A stretch of 44,515 nt of DNA from an uncultured Legionellales bacterium (GTDB taxonomy: Bacteria; Pseudomonadota; Gammaproteobacteria; Eutrophobiales; Eutrophobiaceae): positions 1 to 44,515 of the forward strand of contig CAJWQR010000006.1 of the NCBI GenBank assembly GCA_913045195.1, in the 5' to 3' direction. A program made the position numbers and the translations under genes. The notes beneath the pieces were generated by a model. That model worked only from the letters and a program-made list of their open reading frames with translations. It was not told the origin of the DNA and did not search any database. This document shows, piece by piece, positions 18,263 to 28,237 of the stretch (within the stretch, counting starts at the first letter, position 1; every line of letters starts with the position of its first letter).

Positions 18263-20524
18263 ATGCTTGATAAAGAATTAGAACAAACACTCAACAGTTT
18301 ATTTGCGGAAGCAAGAGAGCAACGTTATGAATTTATGACAATAGAGCATTTATTATTTGCTTTACTAAATAATAATTCAGCAACAGCAGTTCTTAACGCT
18401 TGTGGCGCTAATCTTAATAGTTTGCATGATGATTTAATTAAGTTTATTCAGAAAAATTCAACAATTATTGACGATATTGATGAACGTGATACCCAACCAA
18501 CAATTGGATTTCAAAGAGTGCTACAACGTGCAGTTTTTAATGTGCAATCATCAGGCAAACAAGAAGTAAGTGGCGCAAATGTTTTAGTTGCAATCTTTGG
18601 TGAACGTGAATCGCATGCGGTTTATTTCCTAAATAGTCAAAGTATTACAAAACTAGACATTACTAATTATATTTCTCATGGGATAGCAAATATAAACGAA
18701 GATAATGAAACTGATATTGATGAAATAGATGATGGGTCTTACCAAGATAAGCCAGATGCAAATTTACTTAACAGCTTCGCTGTTAATCTCAATGAGAAAG
18801 CTATTGAAGGCAAGATAGACCCATTGATAGGGAGGCAAATTGAAATTCAAAGAACAATCCAAGTTCTTTGCCGTCGTCGTAAAAATAATCCTCTATACGT
18901 AGGTGAAGCAGGAGTGGGTAAAACAGCGATTGCCGAAGGTTTGGCAAAATTAATTGTTGATGGTGAAGTCCCGGACATATTGATGGATGGTGTGATTTTC
19001 GCACTCGACCTAGGGGCCTTACTAGCTGGCACAAAATATCGAGGTGATTTCGAAAAAAGACTAAAAAGTGTAATTGCTGAGTTAAATAAACAGCCTAACT
19101 CAATACTATTTATTGATGAAATACATACAATCATAGGCGCGGGGGCAACTTCTGGTGGGGTCATGGATGCTTCCAATATTATTAAACCTATTTTAGCGTC
19201 CGGCGAATTAAAATGTATAGGCTCTACAACCTATCAAGAATATCGTGGTATTTTCGAGAAAGATCATGCTTTAGCAAGGCGTTTTCAGAAAATTGATATT
19301 GCCGAGCCCACAATTGATGAAACAGTAAAAATTCTAGAAGGATTAAAATCAAAATTTGAAGAGCACCATAAGATCAAATATACCCGTCAAGCTTTGAAAA
19401 CTGCTGCGGAATTAACTGAGCGATATATTAATGATAGGCAATTACCAGATAAAGCAATAGATGTCATCGATGAAGCTGGAGCTGCGCAAAAATTATTGCC
19501 TGAATCAAAAAGAAAGAAAACTATTGGGGTAAGTGACATTGAAAATATTGTAGCAAAAATTGCACGTATCCCCCCAAAGACTGTTAGTAATAGTGATAAA
19601 GACGTTATTAAAAACCTTGAGCGTAATCTCAAAATGGTTGTCTTTGGTCAAGATGAAGCAATTAGTATGTTAAGTAATACTATTAAAATGTCACGTTCGG
19701 GATTGGGTAATACACAAAAACCAATCGGTAATTTTCTATTCGCAGGACCAACTGGTGTCGGAAAAACTGAAGTTACTAGACAACTTGCAATGCAAATGGG
19801 TGTTGAGTTAGTACGGTTTGATATGTCCGAATATATGGAGAGACATACTGTATCAAGATTAATCGGCGCCCCTCCCGGATATGTTGGATTTGACCAAGGC
19901 GGTTTACTTACGGATGCAATTAACAAAAAACCGCACTGTGTGCTTTTACTTGATGAAATAGAAAAAGCTAATCCCGATGTGTTTAATCTAATGTTACAAA
20001 TTTTTGATCACGGCACATTAACCGATACCAATGGTCGAAAAACTGACTTTCGTAATGTTATTATCGTGATGACAACAAATGCTGGCGCAGATCGAATAAG
20101 TAGAGCTTCTGTTGGTTTTACTCCTCAGGATCACAGCAGCGACGCCACAGAAAGTATAAAGAAAATGTTCAACCCTGAATTTCGTAATCGTTTAGATGCA
20201 ATAATTCATTTCAATCCCTTGGATAAAAAAACCATCTCGAATGTAGTAGGAAAATTCTTATTTGAACTTGAAACTCAGTTAGATGATAAAAAAGTAACAA
20301 TTGAAATTACAGAAGATGCTCGTGAATGGTTGGCTGATAATGGTTATGATAAGGTAATGGGGGCCAGACCGATGTCACGTTTAATTCAGAAAGTAATTAA
20401 ACGTCCACTTGCTGAGGAACTTCTATTTGGAAAACTTATGCATGGAGGTCACGTCGTCGCATCACTTGAAAATAATTCAATAAAAGTTGAAATTAAAGAA
20501 GAAGAATTAGAGCATACCTCATAG
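18263..20524 (+). CDS. clpA: ATP-dependent Clp protease ATPase subunit ClpA
   Basis: Unfoldase of the ClpAP protease. The 753 residues include the Clp N-domain (about 1-145), a first AAA module with Walker A GEAGVGKTAIAEGLA (near 214) and Walker B ILFIDEIHT, and a second AAA module with GPTGVGKTEVTRQLA (near 495) and VLLLDEIEKANPDV. Length is close to E. coli ClpA (758). The ClpP-docking loop reads VGF at 617-619, where E. coli has IGL. ATG at 18263 follows AGGA with 8 bases between. Co-transcribed with clpS. Confidence 0.97.
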   Translation: MLDKELEQTLNSLFAEAREQRYEFMTIEHLLFALLNNNSATAVLNACGANLNSLHDDLIKFIQKNSTIIDDIDERDTQPTIGFQRVLQRAVFNVQSSGKQEVSGANVLVAIFGERESHAVYFLNSQSITKLDITNYISHGIANINEDNETDIDEIDDGSYQDKPDANLLNSFAVNLNEKAIEGKIDPLIGRQIEIQRTIQVLCRRRKNNPLYVGEAGVGKTAIAEGLAKLIVDGEVPDILMDGVIFALDLGALLAGTKYRGDFEKRLKSVIAELNKQPNSILFIDEIHTIIGAGATSGGVMDASNIIKPILASGELKCIGSTTYQEYRGIFEKDHALARRFQKIDIAEPTIDETVKILEGLKSKFEEHHKIKYTRQALKTAAELTERYINDRQLPDKAIDVIDEAGAAQKLLPESKRKKTIGVSDIENIVAKIARIPPKTVSNSDKDVIKNLERNLKMVVFGQDEAISMLSNTIKMSRSGLGNTQKPIGNFLFAGPTGVGKTEVTRQLAMQMGVELVRFDMSEYMERHTVSRLIGAPPGYVGFDQGGLLTDAINKKPHCVLLLDEIEKANPDVFNLMLQIFDHGTLTDTNGRKTDFRNVIIVMTTNAGADRISRASVGFTPQDHSSDATESIKKMFNPEFRNRLDAIIHFNPLDKKTISNVVGKFLFELETQLDDKKVTIEITEDAREWLADNGYDKVMGARPMSRLIQKVIKRPLAEELLFGKLMHGGHVVASLENNSIKVEIKEEELEHTS

Positions 20525-20595
20525 TTCTTTTATAAAAAAGTTTTTGATTTAGAAACTACAAATCCTTTTTAAACGTAATGTATTCATTAGAGTAA

Positions 20596-22275
20596 ATGAG
20601 TAAAAAATTAAATAAACATAGTTCACGTATTACCGAACCAAAATCACAAGGTGCATCGCAAGCTATGCTCTATGGTGCTGGCATGTCAGAAGAAGATATG
20701 CGTAAAGCACAAGTTGGTATATCAAGCGTCTGGTATGAAGGAAATACATGCAATATGCATTTACTGGATCTGGCCAAAAAGGTTAAAGATGGTGTAACTG
20801 CAGCCGGGCTAGTTGGAATGAGATTTAATACTATTGGTGTTAGTGATGGTATTTCAATGGGCACAGAAGGAATGAGCTTCTCTTTGCAATCGCGTGATTT
20901 AATTGCTGACTCAATTGAAACTGTAATGTCAGCTCAATGGTATGACGCAAATATTTCTATACCAGGGTGTGATAAAAATATGCCGGGGTGTTTAATCGCC
21001 ATGGGAAGATTGAATCGGCCTTCACTAATGATATACGGTGGGACAATTAAGCCCGGACATCATGATAATGAAAAAATTGACATCATTTCTGCTTTTCAAA
21101 GCTATGGTGAGTTCATCTCTGGAAATATTGACGATAACAAACGATCGGATATCGTAAAAAAATCATGTCCTGGTGCAGGTGCGTGTGGCGGAATGTATAC
21201 CGCAAATACAATGGCTTCTGCTATTGAAGCAATGGGCATGTCATTGCCTTATAGTTCTTCAACGCCAGCTGTCGATTTAGCTAAACAGGAAGAATGCTTT
21301 AATGCGGGTGAGGCAATCAAACGCCTATTAGAAAAAGATATCAAGCCAAGAGATATCATGACACGTGATGCGTTTGAAAATGCAATGGTATTAGTAATTA
21401 TTCTTGGAGGTTCGACTAACGCAGTATTACATTTATTGGCAATGGCCCGCGCTGTAAATGTTGATCTAACAATTGATGATTTTCAATTAGTAAGTGACCG
21501 CACTCCATACGTTGCAGACTTAAAACCTAGTGGTCAACACGTCATGGAAGATCTTCATAAAATTGGCGGTACGCCTGCTGTCATGAAATTATTGCTCGAG
21601 AATAATTTAATTAATGGCAACTGTCTTACTGTTACAGGAAAAACAATAAAAGAAAACCTGAGTGACCTTCCCGGATTAACTGATGGGCAGAAAATAATTT
21701 TCCCGCTAGATAACCCAATTAAACCAAGCGGTCATATAAGAATTCTGAAAGGTAATCTCGCGCCCGGAGGATCTGTTGCAAAAATTACCGGTAAAGAAGG
21801 TGAAATATTTACAGGGCCTGCAAAAGTTTATGATTCGGAAGAGGCAATGCTATCTTCGTTAGAAAATAATGAAATAATAAAAGGCGATGTCATTATCATT
21901 CGTTATGAAGGTCCAAAAGGAGGGCCGGGTATGCCAGAAATGCTAACGCCGACATCAGCTATTATTGGCGCCGGTCTTGGTAATGATGTGGCAATGATAA
22001 CGGACGGGCGATTCTCTGGTGGTTCACATGGGTTTATTATTGGGCATGTCGTACCTGAAGCACAAGAAGGAGGCCCAATTGCAATCATTAAAAATGGAGA
22101 CATAGTAACTATTAATGCCAAAACAAATAAAATTGAATTCAAAATCAGTGATAAAGAATTTGCGAATAGACAAAAAAATTGGGAAATGCCCCCATATAAA
22201 GCTAACCGAGGAACACTTTATAAATATATCAAAAATGTTAAAACTGCGTCTGACGGGTGTGTAACAGATGAATAA
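20596..22275 (+). CDS. ilvD: Dihydroxy-acid dehydratase
   Basis: Iron-sulfur dehydratase of the valine, leucine and isoleucine pathway. At 559 residues it belongs to the shorter IlvD class (E. coli IlvD is about 616), which in characterised members holds a [2Fe-2S] cluster. Cluster cysteines are in GNTCNMHL (Cys52), PGCDKNMPG (Cys125) and [12 protein letters not shown] (Cys197). The substrate/metal region [14 protein letters not shown] and [12 protein letters not shown] are intact. The gene stands alone; no other ilv gene is near. Its stop abuts the stop of the convergent lytic transglycosylase. Confidence 0.96.
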   Translation: MSKKLNKHSSRITEPKSQGASQAMLYGAGMSEEDMRKAQVGISSVWYEGNTCNMHLLDLAKKVKDGVTAAGLVGMRFNTIGVSDGISMGTEGMSFSLQSRDLIADSIETVMSAQWYDANISIPGCDKNMPGCLIAMGRLNRPSLMIYGGTIKPGHHDNEKIDIISAFQSYGEFISGNIDDNKRSDIVKKSCPGAGACGGMYTANTMASAIEAMGMSLPYSSSTPAVDLAKQEECFNAGEAIKRLLEKDIKPRDIMTRDAFENAMVLVIILGGSTNAVLHLLAMARAVNVDLTIDDFQLVSDRTPYVADLKPSGQHVMEDLHKIGGTPAVMKLLLENNLINGNCLTVTGKTIKENLSDLPGLTDGQKIIFPLDNPIKPSGHIRILKGNLAPGGSVAKITGKEGEIFTGPAKVYDSEEAMLSSLENNEIIKGDVIIIRYEGPKGGPGMPEMLTPTSAIIGAGLGNDVAMITDGRFSGGSHGFIIGHVVPEAQEGGPIAIIKNGDIVTINAKTNKIEFKISDKEFANRQKNWEMPPYKANRGTLYKYIKNVKTASDGCVTDE

Positions 22276-22884
22276 TTAACCCATTGTTTGTTGGTATTTT
22301 TTATAATATTTAATTACTTTTTCAACATAATTTTTAGTTTCTCTGAAAGGAGGAACTGTATTGTCATATTTTTTAACAGCATTTTCACCAGCGTTATAAG
22401 CTGCTAATGCTAATCTTATATTATTATTAAACATTCTTAATAAATCACTAAGATAACGTGAGCCGCCATTTATACTCTCTGTTACGTCTCGACGATTAAT
22501 AACGCCGTAACGTTTCGCCGTCTCAGGCATTAATTGCATCAAGCCAATGGCGCCAGCCCGAGAAACAGCATTTGGGTTATACCATGACTCAACGGTGATT
22601 ATGGCATGCAATAATGTATAAGGTAATTTATGTGTCTTTGCGATACTCCTGATTGTCGCATCATATCTTTTCTGATGCCCTACCCAGTCAAAGTTCTGTG
22701 GTTTCTTTTGTTCTACCCACCCTTTCCATGTTCTTACTAATTTTTTATAACCTTTATGTTCAGGTTTATCGGTGAAAATTACTCGCCCATATTTGTCGAT
22801 ATATCGATACACATCTGCATTACAGGGCAGTGATAGAAATGAAAGTAAAGTAAGAAAAAATAAAATAATTTTAGTATTTTTCAT
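22276..22884 (-). CDS. Exported lytic transglycosylase (DUF4124 + SLT domain)
   Basis: A 202-residue periplasmic peptidoglycan-cleaving enzyme. It has a signal peptide (cleavage likely after CNA, residue 23), a short DUF4124 module (VYRYIDKYGRVIFTDKPEH), and a C-terminal SLT/goose-lysozyme-like domain (about 75-200) with catalytic Glu99 in TVESWYNPNAVSRAGAIGLM, the QLMPETAKRYG motif and ALAAYNAGENAV. No lipobox. Resembles small Slt/MltC-like enzymes found as single genes. Lies 28 bases after pgpA on the same strand, so probably in one transcript with it. Confidence 0.92.
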   Translation of the reverse strand: MKNTKIILFFLTLLSFLSLPCNADVYRYIDKYGRVIFTDKPEHKGYKKLVRTWKGWVEQKKPQNFDWVGHQKRYDATIRSIAKTHKLPYTLLHAIITVESWYNPNAVSRAGAIGLMQLMPETAKRYGVINRRDVTESINGGSRYLSDLLRMFNNNIRLALAAYNAGENAVKKYDNTVPPFRETKNYVEKVIKYYKKYQQTMG

Positions 22885-22912
22885 TTTATATATTAATTAA
22901 ATTCAAAAATAA

Positions 22913-23401
22913 TTATAGAAAATAAATAACCGTTTGTATGATGGCTAATGAAAAGAATGCTGCAATGAAATCATCAAGCATTATGCCAAAACCGCCCTTT
23001 ACGTGACTATCAATCACTGAAATTGGCCAAGGCTTAAAAATATCAAAAACTCTAAATAAAATGAAGCCTATCAATATCCATAACCAATCTTTGGGCACCA
23101 TGAACATAGTAACGAAGTAACCAACAATTTCATCCCATACAATAGAAGAATGATCATGAACATTTAAACTTTTGGCGGTATATTCGCAACAAAAAATTCC
23201 ACCTAAAAAAGCACAAATTATGATCGTAAGGTAAAGTTTCCAATCCATGTTAGGTAAGATAATAAATAGTAATACGCCAATCAAAGTACCCATAGTGCCG
23301 GGTATTCTAGGAACTAAACCACTACCAAACCCAAAAGAAAATAAGTGAATTGGGTTTAGTAGCATTTTTATCGGAGCTTGTATTTTAACTAATTTATCCA
23401 T
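22913..23401 (-). CDS. pgpA: Phosphatidylglycerophosphatase A
   Basis: Inner-membrane phosphatase that makes phosphatidylglycerol from PGP. The 162-residue protein has several hydrophobic helices and the family motifs GLVPRIPGTMGTLIGVLLF, HDHSSIVWDEIVGYF, FRVFDIFKPWPI and GGFGIMLDDFIAAFF. The usual neighbours thiL and nusB are absent. Its promoter must lie in the 133-base divergent gap with the methyltransferase gene. Confidence 0.94.
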   Translation of the reverse strand: MDKLVKIQAPIKMLLNPIHLFSFGFGSGLVPRIPGTMGTLIGVLLFIILPNMDWKLYLTIIICAFLGGIFCCEYTAKSLNVHDHSSIVWDEIVGYFVTMFMVPKDWLWILIGFILFRVFDIFKPWPISVIDSHVKGGFGIMLDDFIAAFFSLAIIQTVIYFL

Positions 23402-23534
23402 AAATTAAGCAGATTCAACTATTAACCTTAAAGAGTATAATTTATTAATCTACTCATTAACATAAATTAAGGATACGATTGTATAAATTACTATACTAAA
23501 AGTACTTCTATAAAAAACTATAGGGGAAAAATAA

Positions 23535-24359
23535 ATGGCATTTTTAAAAACTATAATTATTGTTTTCGTGCTAACTCCATTACTAACTACTAAAAGTTAT
23601 GCCATTGAGAATAATCTTCAAATATTAATTAATGATGTAATTAGTGGTAGTCATAGAGCGAAGACTAATAAGGAGCGGGATGTTTACCGTCACCCAAAGC
23701 AAACTTTATTATTCTTTGGTATTAAAAAAAATATGACAGTACTCGAAATCCTGCCAGGTCGTGGTTGGTATACAGAGATACTTGCTCCTATATTAAAAGA
23801 TGAAGGGAAATTAACAGTTGCTGGTTTTGGTAAGAATCATCCTATGGACTATCTTCGTAAATCACACATAAAATTTGTAGAACACCTCGGTAAAAATCAA
23901 AAACTTTACAAAAAAATTAAGCATGAAATTTTTAATGATAAAAATTATTATCTAAAAGGTATCGACCCTAACTCATATGATATGATTTTAACATTTAGAA
24001 ATACCCACAATTGGATAAAAAATGGTGGAGTTGAAAATGTTTATCGCGCATTTCATCGCGTACTAAAGAAAGGTGGTATTCTGGGGGTTGTTCAACATCG
24101 TGCTCACAACAATGATAATCCAAATGAAAGTGCTAATGATGGTTATGTGCCTGAAAGTTATTTGATCAATTTGGCTGAAAGAATTGGGTTTAAGTTAGTT
24201 GAAAAATCTGAAATTAATGCCAATTTGAAAGATAATAAAAACCATCCCGAAGGTGTATGGACCTTACCGCCTACTCTGAGGCTTGGCGATACTAACATGG
24301 AAAAATATATTGAAATTGGTGAAAGTGACCGCATGACACTAAAGTTTATCAAACAATAA
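23535..24359 (+). CDS. Exported methyltransferase-like protein (COG4798 type)
   Basis: A 274-residue protein with a clear signal peptide (hydrophobic 4-18, cleavage likely after SYA, residue 23) followed by a class I Rossmann methyltransferase fold. The nucleotide-binding strand and loop read TVLEILPGRGWYTEIL (68-83), preceded by RHPKQTLLFFGI, both typical of COG4798. The adenosyl methionine donor is not known in the periplasm, so the reaction is unclear. A TATACT -10 element lies at 23492-23497 and GGGGA at 23522-23526 serves as the ribosome site. It heads a six-gene run and overlaps the next gene by one base (TAATG). Confidence 0.85.
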   Translation: MAFLKTIIIVFVLTPLLTTKSYAIENNLQILINDVISGSHRAKTNKERDVYRHPKQTLLFFGIKKNMTVLEILPGRGWYTEILAPILKDEGKLTVAGFGKNHPMDYLRKSHIKFVEHLGKNQKLYKKIKHEIFNDKNYYLKGIDPNSYDMILTFRNTHNWIKNGGVENVYRAFHRVLKKGGILGVVQHRAHNNDNPNESANDGYVPESYLINLAERIGFKLVEKSEINANLKDNKNHPEGVWTLPPTLRLGDTNMEKYIEIGESDRMTLKFIKQ

Positions 24360-24673
24360 TGAGAAAAATATACAGATTCTTTTTATTAGCTTTATTTGGC
24401 ATGCTATCGACTCAGATAAATGCAGTTGTTACTACTCATGATTGTAATAAACATGCCGAAGATGTCATGATTACGACAAGAGATAAAACTCAGTTACGTG
24501 ATGAGCAATATATTCTCTTGAATAACATAATTATGAAATCATGCCTTAGTAATATAATGAAAACTAATAATACGATAGAAAATGATGAAAATAGGGACTG
24601 GTTTACTGAGAAAATATTATCGGGCGATACAAGCAAAAAAGACGGTAATAAAAGGCTAAAAAAATTAAAATAA
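24359..24673 (+). CDS. Small exported protein of unknown function
   Basis: A 104-residue protein I do not recognise. It has a signal peptide (hydrophobic 7-18, cleavage likely after INA, residue 22), two cysteines in the mature part (Cys29 and Cys62) that could form a disulfide, a mostly helical middle and a Lys-rich C-terminus. Its ATG overlaps the stop of the methyltransferase-like gene, so the two are translationally coupled and probably act in the same compartment. It lies 6 bases before the DUF485 gene. Confidence 0.7.
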   Translation: MRKIYRFFLLALFGMLSTQINAVVTTHDCNKHAEDVMITTRDKTQLRDEQYILLNNIIMKSCLSNIMKTNNTIENDENRDWFTEKILSGDTSKKDGNKRLKKLK

Positions 24674-24679
24674 ATAGAT

Positions 24680-24991
24680 ATGCAGGAAATTTATAAAAAA
24701 ATAAGAAATCATCCTGATTTTCTTAATCTTGTCAAAACACGAAAAAGAATTAGTTGGCTATTAACTACTATCATTATTTTCTGTTATTTCGCATTTATAA
24801 TAATTATTGCTTTTGCTCCAAATATTTTTTCGCAAAAAATTTTTTCAGATAGCGTCATTACGCTCGGTATTATTATTGGTCTTCTCATTATTTTATTAAG
24901 TATTTTACTTACTGGTGTTTATGTTTATATTGCTAACAAAAAGTTAGATGAAATCAATAATAAAGTTATTAAAAAAATAACTGCTAATTAA
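24680..24991 (+). CDS. DUF485 membrane protein (YjcH-like)
   Basis: A 103-residue protein with a short cytoplasmic N-terminus (IYKKIRNHPDFLNLVKTRKR, the DUF485 hallmark) and two membrane helices (about 25-47 and 58-84). DUF485 proteins are nearly always encoded next to ActP-type acetate/solute:sodium symporters, as here (9 bases upstream of actP), and are thought to be accessory subunits. Function is inferred from that pairing. Confidence 0.88.
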   Translation: MQEIYKKIRNHPDFLNLVKTRKRISWLLTTIIIFCYFAFIIIIAFAPNIFSQKIFSDSVITLGIIIGLLIILLSILLTGVYVYIANKKLDEINNKVIKKITAN

Positions 24992-25000
24992 AATCTTATA

Positions 25001-26650
25001 ATGAATTTTTCGCTATTATCTATTCTTTTCATCCTTACTTCATTTGGTGTATATGCTAATGATAGTCAGCCTGTTAATCCAAGTGAAATAAATATCACTG
25101 CTGTAGTTATGTTTATTATTTTTATCTCCATCACACTAGGAATCACCTATTGGGCAGCTAAAAAAACACGATCGGCAAGTGATTTTTATACGGCCGGAGG
25201 AAGTATTAGTGGCTTTCAAAATGGATTAGCCATTGCCGGTGATTACATGTCAGCAGCATCTTTTTTGGGTATTTCTGGTTTAGTTTTTGCGAGTGGCTTT
25301 GATGGATTAATTTACTCAATTGGCTTTTTAGTGGGCTGGCCTGTTATTTTATTTTTATTAGCAGAACGGTTAAGAAACCTCGGTAAATATACTTTTACAG
25401 ACGCAGTTTCATTTCGTTTACAAGCTATGCCTATTCGTTCATTAGCCGCGTGCGGAACACTTGCTGTTGTTATTCTTTATTTAATTGCACAAATGGTTGG
25501 TGCGGGTAAATTAATTCAAATTTTATTTGGTTTACCTTACTCGGTAGCAGTTTTGATTGTTGGTTTATTGATGATTTGTTATGTTACTTTCGGTGGTATG
25601 CTAGCAACTACCTGGGTACAAACAATTAAGGCAATTTTATTATTATTCGGCGCTACTTTTTTAGCGCTAGCAGTGTTAAACCAATTTGAATTCTCATTTA
25701 ATGCATTATTCACAGAAGCCATCTCAAACCATCGTTTAGGAGAAGCTATTATGTCCCCCGGCGGTTTAATTAGTGATCCAGTATCTGCAATATCACTGGG
25801 ACTTGCGCTAATGTTTGGAACTGCTGGCCTACCTCATATTTTGATGCGTTTTTTTACAGTAAAGGATGCTAAGCAGGCGCGTAGCTCCGTATTCTTTGCA
25901 ACTAGTTTCATTGGTTATTTCTATATACTAACGTTTGTGATTGGTTTTGGTGCAATTGTTATGCTTACAAATAATCCTGCCTTCTTGGATGGAGTGGGTA
26001 ATATTTTAGGTGGTAATAATATGGCTGCAGTTCACCTATCAAAGGCTGTTGGGGGTGACGTGTTCCTGGGTTTTATTTCAGCAGTAGCATTCGCAACAAT
26101 ATTAGCAGTGGTTTCTGGGCTGACGCTAGCGGGTGCTTCGGCTATTTCTCATGACCTTTACGCTAGTCTTTTTTGTCATGGCAAAGCCCAAGAAAAGAGA
26201 GAGGTTATGGTTTCACGTATTAGCACCATTATGCTGGGAGTAGTGGCTATTCTTCTAGGTATAACATTTGAAAAACAAAATGTTGCTTATATGGTTGGTC
26301 TTGCTTTTGCTATCGCTGCCAGCGTTAATTTTCCTATTCTCTTTTTTTCCATGTATTGGTCTAGACTTACCACCCGAGGTGCTTTTATTGGTGGGGCAGC
26401 AGGATTACTTACCGCGATACTATGTGTCCTATTTGGGCCTATCGTTTGGGTTGATATTTTAGGAAACACCAAAGCGATATTCCCCTACAAATATCCAGCT
26501 CTATTCTCAATGAGTATCGCATTTGTCACTATTATAATAATCTCGTATTTAGATAAAAGTCCGCGAGCAAAAGAAGAAATGGTAGCTTTTGATGATCAGT
26601 TTGTCCGGGCTCAAACAGGACTTGGTGCAGAGGGAGTAGTAATACACTAA
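25001..26650 (+). CDS. actP: Cation/acetate symporter ActP
   Basis: Solute:sodium symporter family permease, about 13 membrane helices in 549 residues. Motifs matching ActP include [57 protein letters not shown] and [20 protein letters not shown]. The N-terminus (to about residue 20) looks like a signal sequence, as in other ActP proteins. Expected to import acetate and other short carboxylates. With aceA elsewhere in the window it supports acetate assimilation; no acs gene is present here. Confidence 0.92.
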   Translation: MNFSLLSILFILTSFGVYANDSQPVNPSEINITAVVMFIIFISITLGITYWAAKKTRSASDFYTAGGSISGFQNGLAIAGDYMSAASFLGISGLVFASGFDGLIYSIGFLVGWPVILFLLAERLRNLGKYTFTDAVSFRLQAMPIRSLAACGTLAVVILYLIAQMVGAGKLIQILFGLPYSVAVLIVGLLMICYVTFGGMLATTWVQTIKAILLLFGATFLALAVLNQFEFSFNALFTEAISNHRLGEAIMSPGGLISDPVSAISLGLALMFGTAGLPHILMRFFTVKDAKQARSSVFFATSFIGYFYILTFVIGFGAIVMLTNNPAFLDGVGNILGGNNMAAVHLSKAVGGDVFLGFISAVAFATILAVVSGLTLAGASAISHDLYASLFCHGKAQEKREVMVSRISTIMLGVVAILLGITFEKQNVAYMVGLAFAIAASVNFPILFFSMYWSRLTTRGAFIGGAAGLLTAILCVLFGPIVWVDILGNTKAIFPYKYPALFSMSIAFVTIIIISYLDKSPRAKEEMVAFDDQFVRAQTGLGAEGVVIH

Positions 26651-26681
26651 ATTGATATTTTATATATCAAGGTTATAAATA

Positions 26682-27437
26682 ATGGAAAACATAAATAATT
26701 TTGCCAAACGCCTACGTTCAAAAGAAATATTGATGGGGACTTTAGTAAGCTTACCATCACCAGAAGTTTGTGAATTACTTGCGAGTGTTGGCTATGATTG
26801 GTTGTTTATTGATGCTGAACACGGGGCATTCAATCCGCAACAAGCACAAACGATGTTGCAAGCTGCTGCCCCTACACCATGCTTAATCCGTATTCCAACT
26901 GGTGAAACAATCTGGATTAAAAAGGCACTTGATATTGGGGCAGCTGGCGTCATTGTTCCGCAAGTACATAATGCAGTCCAAGCAAAAAAAATTATTAGCG
27001 ATTGTAAATACTCGCCTGATGGAAATAGAGGAGTTGGAATTGGTCGTGCTCATAAATATGGCATTGATTTTGAGCGTTATTTGAAAAACGCAAATGAGGA
27101 AACCGCTGTTATATTGCAAGCTGAAAGTTCTGAAGCAGTTAACAATATTGCTGAAATAGTAAAATTAGAAGGTGTGGATGCAATACTAATCGGACCCTAT
27201 GATTTATCGGCTAGTTTAGGAAAACCTGGAGAGATAGACCACCCTATTGTCCAGTCTGCCATCAAAGAAATCATTGAAGCCTGTCAAAATGCAAAAATAA
27301 GCATGGGTATATTCGGGGTTAGCGCAGAGGCTGTTTCACCTTATAAAGAAAAAGGATTTAGTCTATTAACAGTCGGTACTGACACAGCGTTCTTGATTGA
27401 CTCGGCAAAGATAATGCTTTCCAGAATGAATAATTAG
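26682..27437 (+). CDS. HpcH/HpaI-family class II pyruvate-dependent aldolase
   Basis: A 251-residue metal-dependent aldolase of the 4-hydroxy-2-oxoheptanedioate / 2-keto-3-deoxy sugar acid type. Seen are the start MGTLVSLPSPEVCELL, DAEHGAFNPQQ (catalytic His47), IGAAGVIVPQV, the metal-binding Glu in LQAESSEAV and Asp in IGPYDLSASLG, and GVGIGRAHKYG. Family members cleave or form 2-oxo acids using pyruvate or glyoxylate-like partners; the substrate cannot be told from sequence. It lies 31 bases after actP and 3 bases before the next gene. Confidence 0.9.
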   Translation: MENINNFAKRLRSKEILMGTLVSLPSPEVCELLASVGYDWLFIDAEHGAFNPQQAQTMLQAAAPTPCLIRIPTGETIWIKKALDIGAAGVIVPQVHNAVQAKKIISDCKYSPDGNRGVGIGRAHKYGIDFERYLKNANEETAVILQAESSEAVNNIAEIVKLEGVDAILIGPYDLSASLGKPGEIDHPIVQSAIKEIIEACQNAKISMGIFGVSAEAVSPYKEKGFSLLTVGTDTAFLIDSAKIMLSRMNN

Positions 27438-27440
27438 AAA

Positions 27441-28205
27441 GTGTATAAAACCTGCCCTAAATGTAAATATATACGACAACCAACTGATAATATCGATCCT
27501 GATATATGTCCTGATTGCGGTATACATTTTTCGAAATGGATGAAACAACAATTTTCACCAAAAAAAGAAGAGTCTAAGAAATATAGGAACCCTGATACCT
27601 CAAAAACAAAAAAAATTATTGGTTCATATTTATTTTATACTGAAGAAAAAGTTAATCCGTTTGTATTTTTTGGTCGTATTTTAGTTTTTATAGGTCTTCT
27701 TATTTGGGGATTACATTTTATAAATGTTGATTTTACAAAACATGCTCATCTAATCATGAATTCATATATGCACATAATTAATTTAGTTTTTCATGAAGCT
27801 GGGCATGTGATTTTTAGGCCGTTTGGTTGGTTTATAACGATACTTGGGGGGACATTAGGGCAATTACTAATGCCAACTATTGTAATGCTTACATTTCTCA
27901 TTAAAAATAGAAATAATTTTGGTGCATCCGTTGGCTTATGGTGGCTAGGACAAAGTTTTATAGATTGTGCTCCTTATATTGATGATGCAGCAAAGATGCA
28001 ACTACAGTTGGTTGGTGGTGGTACTGGCTGGGAAAGAATGGGCAGTCATGACTGGAATAACATGCTAATCGAAATTGGCGAACTTGATTCTCACCGAGAA
28101 ATTGCAACAACATTCGATACTATTGGTACTCTGATAATTTTACTTGCCTTATTCTGGAGTGCTTATTTACTTTTTAAACAATTTAAAAAAATAGATTCAA
28201 TATAA
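27441..28205 (+). CDS. Zinc-ribbon membrane protein with HEAGH metalloprotease-like motif
   Basis: A 254-residue protein starting at GTG 27441, three bases after the aldolase stop. The N-terminus is a zinc ribbon (CPKC at 5-8, CPDC at 23-26), then a charged linker. A membrane part follows with helices at about 74-95 and 125-150 and one near the C-terminus. HEAGH at 118-122 (FHEAGHVIFRPFG) matches the HExxH zinc site of M50-like membrane proteases. An Asp/His-rich segment near 175-215 (DCAPYIDDAAKM, GSHDWNNML) could supply a third ligand. I do not know a named family; proteolysis is unproven. Confidence 0.75.
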   Translation: MYKTCPKCKYIRQPTDNIDPDICPDCGIHFSKWMKQQFSPKKEESKKYRNPDTSKTKKIIGSYLFYTEEKVNPFVFFGRILVFIGLLIWGLHFINVDFTKHAHLIMNSYMHIINLVFHEAGHVIFRPFGWFITILGGTLGQLLMPTIVMLTFLIKNRNNFGASVGLWWLGQSFIDCAPYIDDAAKMQLQLVGGGTGWERMGSHDWNNMLIEIGELDSHREIATTFDTIGTLIILLALFWSAYLLFKQFKKIDSI

Positions 28206-28237
28206 TTATTTAAAATAATTCAATATTATTTTTATAT

